Assembly: GCA_028386065.3 (NCBI GenBank)
Contig: JAKUCV010002859.1
Span: 1-64,000 of the forward strand
Origin: Turnera subulata
Lineage: Eukaryota; Streptophyta; Magnoliopsida; Malpighiales; Passifloraceae
Direction of reading: 5' to 3'
Length of the DNA: 64,000 nt
Both the position numbers and the translations under genes were made by a program. The notes under the pieces are model-generated. The model saw nothing but the letters and a program-made list of their open reading frames with translations. It was not told the DNA's origin and made no database searches. Shown piece after piece: positions 55,292 through 64,000 of the stretch; within the stretch, counting starts at the first letter, position 1, and every line of letters starts with the position of its first letter.

Positions 55292-57218
55292 TCCATTCCA
55301 CAGCTTCCTTAACCACTAGTTCGTTGGCCATATCTACCACACCCTGCAAATCACCCGACTTGTCCCACTGTAGAGCATCCCCTACATTAACTGTCCGTTC
55401 AGCCTCCTGTAATTGAAAAGAAACTGCTACGGAAGGTTCATTCTGGGGCTGAGGTGATTGGTTCAGCCTTTCATTCACCCTTCGAATAGCATTATCAGTA
55501 GAAGACAAAGAGGATGTTACACTGCCTGTATCTGTAATTTTCTTGTATTTCTTACGTTGACTAACCCTTGCCGCTTTAACTGCTGCCTCAAGCCTCCTCA
55601 CCAAATAACTGGAAGAACGTGACACAGATGTAGCTCCTTTGGACTTGTTACTAGACCATGGTGTACTTGCAGAAGAAGTAATAAATATTGGGCTTTTCGG
55701 GCTGTTCTCTGGGGTTGCGTTAACAGGCAGTACTGACTCCCCCTCCCCCTCATCCATCAAAGGCCCAAAATTGTTGGTCAGATTTAGTGGACCTGAGCTT
55801 TGCAACACACCAGTAGTAGCTTTTAATTTGGAATCCAAGGGTTGATTGCACTGAGAACACGTAAACTCCTCCCCTGAATTCCTTCTCATTACTAATGGTA
55901 AGTCAACTGACTTCAATGTCGCAATATCCAGATTAATTTGGCCACCATCATTACCTGGATTGTTCTCCAAAATCTCCATTATATCAAAAGGATCTTGGGT
56001 AGTATCCTGTAAATCTGCCGGAAAATCCTCACCCTTTCCATCCCTAGAACAACGCTCTGCCTCCGATCGGTCCCCATCAGAGTCACCATCCAATGTGCGG
56101 TCATCCATGGCAGACTCGCTTAGGACCAAGGTGCAAGCATCCGAGTACGGCAACCTGTCTTCTACCACCATAACCGTGTAGGTTTGATGAGCAATGGACA
56201 CCTGCAATTTCTTGTTGATGAAGGTTTCTAATTCTGTCAAAATTTCAATACGAGCACTACCCAATCTCCTCCTCCCTGCCGTTTCCTCATCTAACTGTAA
56301 CAGCTCCCCGAACTCAGCTCCAATTAACCGAAAAAAGTCGTGACACCAGGCATTGAGAGGAACGCCTCTAAGTGTCAACCAACAGCGTCGATTGGTTGCT
56401 TTATCCCCCTGCTTCCATGGCAGAAACGATTTAAACCACAAAGGCACCCAATCGGGCTGTTCCTGTGAGAATTGCAGCATTGCCTCCCTTGTTAAAAAGC
56501 ATACCAAGACCGAATCTCCCCCCATATCAACAACTTCGACATCAGTTATGCCATGTAGCTTCCACAACAAACCAATGGATTCCATCTTCATAGGGTCCTT
56601 GGCAATGCCAACTGCACATCGTGATAACCACAGATTGATATCCGTTGACGGAATAAAGGAGAACCCCTGACCCTGGCCTTGATCCTCTCTCATCTCCGGT
56701 ATTCCACGATTGCCCCGAATGACGGTAGCGTAAGTTCTACCGTCCCTTTTGTTAGATCGTGGATGCTGCTGTGGCACACTCCTTTGCCCCGCCGCGAGAC
56801 CAAGGGATCTCCTTCTGGCAATATTCGCCTTTACAGACCCATTTTCCACTTGAACCCGGTTCACCGCCGCTAACAAACCCTGTAAGTCTCTTACACCTTG
56901 AAATCTGACAAAACCAAATCTGAGTCCGCTCCTGCTCTGTTTGTTAGGGATGTAGACATCCACCACATCTCCATGTCTGGACATGATCCTGTAAATGTCG
57001 GTGGGTGTCCAACGCAGAGATAGGTTTTCAACGTAGAGGCTCTGTACCTGTCCGTTTTCCATGGCCCTTTGTACCTGATGTCGGCTCCATTTGGAGAAGT
57101 AGGGAAATCCTGTCGGTTTGTCGTTACCACCGTCTGGCAGGGGATTGTGTGTGTCAGGGTTTGTCTGTTTGGTGTTGTTGAGATTGCTCGAAGACGAGGC
57201 TAGGGTTGTGGCCGCCAT
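55269..57218 (-). CDS. LINE-1 ORF1: RRM-containing RNA-binding protein
   Basis: 649 aa, open throughout. Residues ~58-140 form an RRM: QSLYVENLSLRWTPTDIYRI (RNP2) and SGLRFGFVRFQGV (RNP1). Residues ~195-370 resemble the DUF4283-type domain of plant LINE ORF1 and retroelement-derived proteins (DSVLVCFLTREAMLQFSQEQ, RRCWLTLRGVPLNAW). A zinc-knuckle-like CSQC is at ~450, followed by a Ser-rich tail. It probably coats LINE RNA. The stop codon overlaps an ORF2 start in ATGTTTAG, and the two frames overlap by 23 bp if the first ORF2 Met is used. Confidence 0.9.
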   Translation of the reverse strand: MAATTLASSSSNLNNTKQTNPDTHNPLPDGGNDKPTGFPYFSKWSRHQVQRAMENGQVQSLYVENLSLRWTPTDIYRIMSRHGDVVDVYIPNKQSRSGLRFGFVRFQGVRDLQGLLAAVNRVQVENGSVKANIARRRSLGLAAGQRSVPQQHPRSNKRDGRTYATVIRGNRGIPEMREDQGQGQGFSFIPSTDINLWLSRCAVGIAKDPMKMESIGLLWKLHGITDVEVVDMGGDSVLVCFLTREAMLQFSQEQPDWVPLWFKSFLPWKQGDKATNRRCWLTLRGVPLNAWCHDFFRLIGAEFGELLQLDEETAGRRRLGSARIEILTELETFINKKLQVSIAHQTYTVMVVEDRLPYSDACTLVLSESAMDDRTLDGDSDGDRSEAERCSRDGKGEDFPADLQDTTQDPFDIMEILENNPGNDGGQINLDIATLKSVDLPLVMRRNSGEEFTCSQCNQPLDSKLKATTGVLQSSGPLNLTNNFGPLMDEGEGESVLPVNATPENSPKSPIFITSSASTPWSSNKSKGATSVSRSSSYLVRRLEAAVKAARVSQRKKYKKITDTGSVTSSLSSTDNAIRRVNERLNQSPQPQNEPSVAVSFQLQEAERTVNVGDALQWDKSGDLQGVVDMANELVVKEAVEWSAARAHV

Positions 57219-57574
57219 TGGCTATTCAGTCAGTTGGTTGCAAATATACTTACAAGTGGAGAACAATGGTGGTTTGTTAATTTGTTGGTCTTTGACTGGT
57301 TTGTGCTCTTGCATATATTATCGCTAATGGGTGATGAAAGGCCTTTCACGAGATGAATATGGTGTGGTGTGGTGTGGCTGAGCTTGATAAAAAGCTTCTT
57401 TGCTGTGGAAACAATGGCCTCCTCGTCCTATCATGCTTTCAATCTGACTGCGGTGATCATTTGGAGTGGTGGAGCATGGTTTGGTTTGTCTTAAATCAGG
57501 TGGGATTAGGCGTTTTTTCGTTTGGGTTTTTCATCAAACAGGTGATGGGTTTGAGTTAAGTAAGCTAGTTGAAT

Positions 57575-57741
57575 TCTGGATTGAGCAATGACCCCTCCAA
57601 CCCAGAACTTGAGCTTTTCACCTCTTTAGCAAATTGTAGAGCCTGACAAGATTGCACCTCGCCAAAAACTTATTCAGTGGCATCCTTCCACAGTCCATAG
57701 GAAATCTCACAAGAAATCTAACGGAGCTAACCATGGATACT
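57575..57741 (+). pseudogene. LRR-kinase-like passenger segment at the LINE-1 5' end
   Basis: The plus-strand reading LSNDPSNPELELFTSLANCR, then FSGILPQSVGNL-like sequence, matches 59930-60080 of the neighbouring LRR fragment and is the LRR block missing from the 48828 gene. It lies inside the LINE-1 target duplications but in antisense to LINE-1, and it contains a frameshift or stop. Explanations are 5' transduction from a source LINE next to an LRR gene, or a later local rearrangement. Confidence 0.7.
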
Positions 57742-57908
57742 AGAAATGTCTGATATCTATAATGGAATTGGCTCTTCGGTGTGCACATGAATTGCCAGAA
57801 GAGAGGCTCAACATGATTGAAATATCAACAAGGCTTAAAAAGATCAGAACTATCCTCTTACCAACAAACCCAACAAACCGCAGGAGACTACAGCGACCAC
57901 AGCATTAA

Positions 57909-59068
57909 ACTTATCACTTCAATAATCTTATGCAATATTTTTATTTCTCAGTTGTCATGTAGGGATGATGCCACAATTCCGATACCACATTATACCAATG
58001 CAGTTAGGTTCTCATATTTGCTATATATGCTATCCCTCCATTCTAGTTTTCACTACTGTGCGAAAGGGTTAAATTATAATGCCATAAAACTTAACCATTG
58101 AGGGTTTAACTGTTTAATTGTGATTAAAAAGAATATCTAAGTGGTCAGGATTACCATGGAATCACACAAGTCAATCAGGAAACAAATAGAAACAAATCAA
58201 CCATTAGTATAATCCCAGAACTGAAACTTACCTGGGTTTGCCGAGGAGCAGTCTCTGCCTCTTAACTTCCAAAGACAAGGAGATCACAACAATTAAGGCT
58301 CTGGAGCTATGTATAATGATCGAGAATTGCTGTGGAGATCAAATACTTCTCTGGCAATTTTTTTTAAAACAAATTCAAATTTTGTTTGGTTTGCAAAGAG
58401 AGACTATGGAGACACTATAAGCTCTAATTCGAGTTTCTTTTCTAGTAATTCTATCTCAAAACTAAAATTATATATATAGACTTTTTATTTCCTTTTTAGG
58501 TGGCTTATCATGTGCCCTCACACACAAGATTGAAAAATCCTAGTTATTATACCCAAAATGAAAATATCCTTAGAGATCGAATTCATTTGGAATTGATACC
58601 AACTAGCTCTTAAGTTTGGAATTAATAATGATATAATGATAGGTCATTTATATGAATATCACTATCATTTTGTTTTTTTTTTTAAGAAATTTATCATGCA
58701 AGAATTGCTTGATATAATCCGTAGTGAATGGAATAAATAATTAATTGATATCCCTCAATAATTTTATTGATAAAAGTTTCCTACTAGCTTCTTCATGATT
58801 TCGTTTGATATCTCTCCTATACTATGATTTCGTCCTCTGGTTGATTCACTCTCCTATACTATGATTTCGTTTCGATAAAATCTTTTCCAGTTATGAATGG
58901 TGCTCAAAACAATTAGTATAGAAGGGCTCACGCTCTATTAAGCAATATACATTTGTTATTTTTCTGTAATTAGGACCATTTGCATCATAAAATCTTGAAT
59001 CCTCCCGTCGTTGACTAAACCATCAACCAGAGGCCGGACTATTGGCTGATGCCCAAAGATTCGCTCTC
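57909..59068. other. Intergenic between the two LRR fragments
   Basis: AT-rich; no ORF or element border recognised. A short imperfect repeat (CTCCTATACTATGATTTCGT) occurs twice near 58812 and 58851. Confidence 0.55.
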
Positions 59069-59078
59069 CTATAAATAA
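59069..59078 (+). promoter_or_regulatory. TATA box upstream of the second LRR gene remnant
   Basis: CTATAAATAA, in a context (CTCTCC before, TTGCC after) resembling an ordinary gene promoter. No intact first exon follows. Confidence 0.35.
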
Positions 59079-59754
59079 TTGCCTCTTTACACAACTGAAG
59101 AGCCAACTGAAGATCACACTTTGGAACTAAGAAATGGAATTCAATTAATGTCACAAAGGTCACCTGACGAGGCTTAAAATTTTCCCTCAGCTTCGTGTGC
59201 GTGCCATTCTTTTTGCTCCCTCTAAATTTCCATCTTTACAGAACCAACCAATCAACTGGTTATAGCTTACAACATTCGGTTTTATTCCCTTGCTCTCCAT
59301 TTCATGCAATAACTCAATGGCCTCTACTACTCTATTTTCTTACAACAATCCCTGCAACCTGGCACATTATAACTCCTAGCATCGGGAACATGCCTACTAT
59401 TTTTGTTATTTAACCTCTTTATGCTTTTATTGCAGTTTCCAGTTGCATCTTAATTTTACCTGTCAACTCCCTCTTTGGAAGAAAAAAATTTGTTCCCAAA
59501 AAATTATCCTTTCACAATCTTCAATGATCATCAATTGAATTTTTTATATACTTATCATTTAGTTTACATGATAATTATTTTAATTTGCTTACATTAATTA
59601 AAAGTGAAAAAAGGATAATCATTTTAATTTGCTTACAACAGTTTGTCGGGTAATATTGTTTACCTAGCTGCTAGGCTTAAATTACAATATTTTGGCTTCC
59701 ATCATTATATATCACTCTATCTGTGCATGGAATTCTAACAATGTTTTTCCAATG

Positions 59755-60415
59755 ACAGGAACAATACCTTCCCATGTAGTCAATGTCCCAAACTTGCAAG
59801 AATTGTTTTTACAATATAATAATCTAACAGGCAACATTCTCGGCAAGTGTGTTCAACATCTCAACTTTAGTCCGGATTTCTTTAGACGACAATAAACTCT
59901 CAATTTGAGATATCTCCAAGTCCTTTCTTTGCAAAAGAATTTCCTGAGCAATGACCCTTCCAATCCTGAACTTAATCTTTTCACCTCCTTAGCAAATTAT
60001 AGAGCCTTGAAAATGCTGTACCTGGACAACAATTTATTCAGTGGCATCCTTCCACAATCCGTAGGAAATCTCATCCTTGGCAACCTGATTGGCTTAATAC
60101 GCTTGTCCTTGAGGGAAACAATTTGAGTGGAGCTATTCCAACAACTGTGGCCAAGATGGGAAATCTTCAACTTATGGAAAATTCTTCAAACAAGATCAAT
60201 GGCTCGATTCCCGTTGATCTACAGGTTACGCAAGAAGCTTGAGCGAAGTAAATTTGCAAGAAAATCATTGGCTGAAGCCTTACCAAACTGTATTGGACTT
60301 GTTACCTCATTAAAAAAGAATCATTGTTCTTGATTCCAATTCCTTTAGTTCATTCATCCCATTCTCATTGTGGGGGTCTTAAAGATCTTATTATTTTGTC
60401 CTTGAGAGTTAATTG
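59755..60415 (+). pseudogene. Second LRR receptor kinase fragment
   Basis: Begins at an exon border (GACAG|GAACAATACC) like that at 50061 in the first gene. Readings: PSHVVNVPNLQELFLQYNNL, LQVLSLQKNFLSNDPSNPEL, LFTSLANYRALKMLYLDNNL, LFSGILPQSVGNL, then frameshifted LRRs to GGLKDLIILSLRVNW. N-terminal exons and any kinase region are absent. It preserves LRRs that the first gene lost, so both descend from one longer gene. Confidence 0.75.
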
Positions 60416-60579
60416 GATCATTTATGCTGTCTTTCAAAAACTGGTCAATGAGGAAGCCGTGAGCCCCATGTATCAAAACCTGGGGATCGAAGACAACATA
60501 GTCAGCATACAGAAAAGGGTAAAAAGGTATTGGGCAAGCCTTTTAGCTGCTAAACAAAAGGAACAAATACTTAGTCGTC

Positions 60580-61915
<1,336 letters not shown>

Positions 61916-62538
61916 CTCCTTGTTACCGGAAAATTCATCGTCCGTAACGGAACAGAAACTTACAATAAAAGAAAAAAGAGACCAAAAGTTCTAAGACAGA
62001 ACACCCATTTTGATTCTATCCTTTTTTTAGTTATAGTTATTTAATAACCAAACAAAAATTAAAATTAAATGTGGCTCCTTCACTATAATAATCAAAATCT
62101 TAGAAATTAGTTCATTAACTAAGGGTAATGTTGCATTACTTTTTTTAAAGTTAAAAGTTAATATTTAAATCCTAATAATTCTCAAAAAAATATTTAAATC
62201 CTTTTATAAAAAAGAGTTATATTTAAATTCCATGCTAATATCACGCAAATACAACAAGATATTATTATGATTTTAAAAAATTTTACTAAAATACAAATAG
62301 CTAGTTTAATTCATCTTAACTTTTTGTCTCTAATTTCTTCGCGAAACTAATTCAATTAATTTTGTAAGGACTGTATTGGTTAGATTATTCATTAGAGAAG
62401 AATATTTTTTATCATCTGAAATAATTAAATTATTTGATTTTGCATATTTATTATCCGAATAAATGTCTACATAAAATGATTAGATTGTCCGAATTAACGA
62501 GAGTTTTTAAAACTTGGGATAACAATTCTATTTAATTA
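61916..62538. other. Intergenic, AT-rich
   Basis: Strongly AT-rich flank between the OPR-like remnant and LINE-3. No gene or repeat recognised. Confidence 0.55.
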
Positions 62539-64000
62539 TTTTTTTGAGAAGTGGACGATTTCATTAATGAAAGAAGTCAGTGAAGTACATCTTGACGAGC
62601 ATAGTCCAGAAGAGAATGAGGAAAGTCCTCTATTACAACTGTTTCCTGGGAGCAAAATCTAGCTAATTTCGCAGTTTCATGAGCTAGATAATTGGCAGTG
62701 CGTCTATTATGGGTATAGGAAATGGAGCGCAAATTGTTGCTTAGTTGTGGTACTTCAAGGAGTAACAACCCCAAGTAGGTGTCCAGGGCTTGCGGGTGGA
62801 GGATAGCTTGGACAACAGAATAGCAGTCAGATTCAATGTCTATATCCATGAAGCCTAGGGAGGCTGCAGTTTGCAACCCATAGATGATAGCTTGAAGTTT
62901 CGCTAATTCTTCAGTCAATTGTTGTGGTAAGCGTGTAAGCAAGGGCATGAATATCTCCATTTGCATCCCTGATAGCCACTCCCAAACCACAACCTGCATC
63001 CTCAAAACAACCAGCATCTACATTTACCTTGTATCTCCCCTCTGCTGGTGGACTCCACTTGGTGGGGGAAGGTTGGGATGGAGAGCCAGAGGGTGCTTTT
63101 TTCTGGAGGGACAAAGCCTCCTGGTAGCCATAGTACAGTCTGTTGGCCATATCCACGACCTCTTGTTCAAGTAAAACTTCCGCTGGAAATGCAACCAATT
63201 GCGAGAATACCACATACACCACATTAGGACAACCCATCATTCAACCTGGTTTGATCAAAGCTTTGCCATACATTGTGAAACCAGCTTCGGAATCCCTCCA
63301 CAGGGTCTGTCAGTAGCGGGTCAGCTGCCTCTTTTTGCCAAATATTTCGGGTATAGTTACAGCCCCAGGAAAATGTGCTCAGGGGTCTCAACATGTGAAC
63401 GGCATCTCTCACATGAGGGATCAATGGACAGGCCTCTATAACACAGATTGGACTTAGCCTGCAGGGAGTTTAAAAGAGTACGCCAAAGGAAATGTCTAAC
63501 CTTAGGAGGATTGTGAAGGGACCATATTAGGGGCCAACAAATGTCATCAGTCCCATCTCCACTACTTGTACTAGCATTCTGAGCTTGGTGCTTGGAAAAA
63601 ATTACATGGTAAGCGGATTTAACTGTAAAGTAGCCCTTTGGGTTGAAGCTCTAGAAACGGGTGTCTATAGTTGGAGTTCTACTGATCGGCAGTTGGAGGA
63701 TTTGTTCAGCCTCAAAGGCTAGAAAGGTGTTTCTGATCAGGTCCTCATTCCACTGTCTGCTATCAGGTAGGAACAAATCGTTAACAGTGTAAAAATCATT
63801 GTTCACTAATTCGGGCTCCATAGTTTGCCTCCATTCTGTGTGAGAATCCAGCGGTCCTCCCATATCCGAACTCTGTCCCCATTCCCGATTCTCCACCGTG
63901 ATCCCTCCTCTATAATTTTTTGTGCGGCCAGTATGCTTCTTACCGTGTAGCTGACGGGTCCTTTGGGCTTAATTTGAAGCAAGCAGGCCCTTTTGCAGTA
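62539..64000 (-). mobile_element. LINE-3, 3' part with RNase H domain (runs off the window)
   Basis: A T run at 62539-62545 marks the poly(A) end. The minus strand reads zf-RVT (GYFTVKSAYHVIFSKH, NPPKVRHFLWRTLLNSLQ, CERCRSHVETPEHIF), then an RVT_3 RNase H domain: KVNVDAGCFEDAGCGLGVAI, AKLQAIIYGLQTAASLGFMD, DIESDCYSVVQAI, NRRTANYLAHETAKLAR. Several stops and frame changes show decay. LINE-1 and LINE-2 show no such RNase H region, so this is another family. Confidence 0.8.

Larger units (their letters stand above)
51478..57741 (-). mobile_element. LINE-1: full-length plant L1-type LINE
   Basis: Poly(A) at the left end (51478-51487), 3' UTR with AATAAAG, ORF2 (55291-51587), ORF1 (57218-55269), a short 5' UTR (57219 to ~57575) and a ~150-170 bp LRR-kinase-like segment at the extreme 5' end, all between perfect 17 bp target duplications. 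Both ORFs are fully open and the duplication is unchanged, so the insertion is recent. It lies in the last exon of the LRR kinase pseudogene. Confidence 0.95.
48828..57908 (+). pseudogene. LRR receptor-like kinase (LRR XII / At3g47570-like), interrupted by LINE-1
   Basis: The first exon (48828-~49287) encodes a signal peptide (better start MQWGRFTCLFFVSML at 48876), LRRNT (DQEALLALKA, NWSTNASFCNWVGITSS) and the first LRRs. Further LRR exons are at ~49340-49617, 49732-49805 and 50061-50989, followed by a membrane span (LRFVLPPVAYVVLIVAFILL). Kinase pieces: GKGSFGSVYQG and IAVKVFDLE (~51000-51130), then EYGLDGVVSTKIDVYSFGIM (51243-51477), then IMELALRCAHELPEERLNMI to the stop (57759-57908). Missing are about five LRRs, a short piece before GKGSFG (frameshift) and kinase subdomains V-VIII including the HRD and DFG loops. 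LINE-1 then splits the last exon. Intact relatives are pattern-recognition receptors at the plasma membrane; this copy cannot signal. Confidence 0.85.

Overview
The window is nuclear DNA of a flowering plant, very probably a eudicot. It carries intron-containing plant genes (an LRR receptor kinase family, a 12-oxophytodienoate reductase-like gene, an IST1-like gene and a secreted cysteine-rich protein gene) in a sea of plant-type LTR retrotransposons, LINEs and a Mutator-like element. Nothing bacterial or organellar was seen. The species cannot be named from the sequence alone.

Layout. 1-3684 and 6669-10415 are two copies of one segment (LINE 3' end, start of a Copia element, start of a Gypsy LTR). 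Between them lies the only apparently intact host gene, a two-exon minus-strand gene at 4902-5731 for a small secreted protein whose cysteines all sit in CX3C motifs. From 6911 to 28672 there is a four-level nest: a minus-strand LINE (called LINE-2 here) is split by a plus-strand Copia element (Copia-1, 7284-27845). That is split by a minus-strand chromovirus-type Gypsy element (Gypsy-1, 8918-24592, TSD GATAA), whose pol core is replaced by a non-autonomous LTR element with 2.6-2.8 kb LTRs (LARD-like, 12592-20379).

28673-45832 is a broken IST1-like gene (minus strand). It is split by a 10.1 kb Copia element (Copia-2, 31220-41361, TSD ATATT) that itself received a 2.1 kb MULE with ~530 bp inverted repeats (33290-35435). 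A 3.5 kb unit made of Copia-2 gag, leader, LTR and the adjacent IST1-like exons is repeated head to tail (starts near 38243, 41791 and 45308). 45833-47575 holds another LINE-2 3' end and inverted copies of sequence found upstream of the cysteine-rich gene.

48828-57908 is an LRR receptor kinase pseudogene. Its last kinase exon is split by a full-length LINE (LINE-1, 51478-57741) with both ORFs open and a 17 bp target-site duplication. A piece of LRR kinase sequence, antisense to the LINE, lies inside the duplication at the LINE's 5' end. After it come a second, more decayed LRR fragment (59755-60415), an OPR-like pseudogene on the minus strand (60580-61910) and the 3' part of a third LINE with an RNase H domain (62539 to the window end).

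The genes do not form a pathway. The window reads as a record of repeated insertion, local duplication and gene decay. The parts most worth a second look are the antisense ORFs carried by the LARD-like element, the passenger LRR fragment on LINE-1, the tandemly amplified Copia/IST1 unit, the small inversion and hairpin array in the LARD LTRs, and the CX3C gene.
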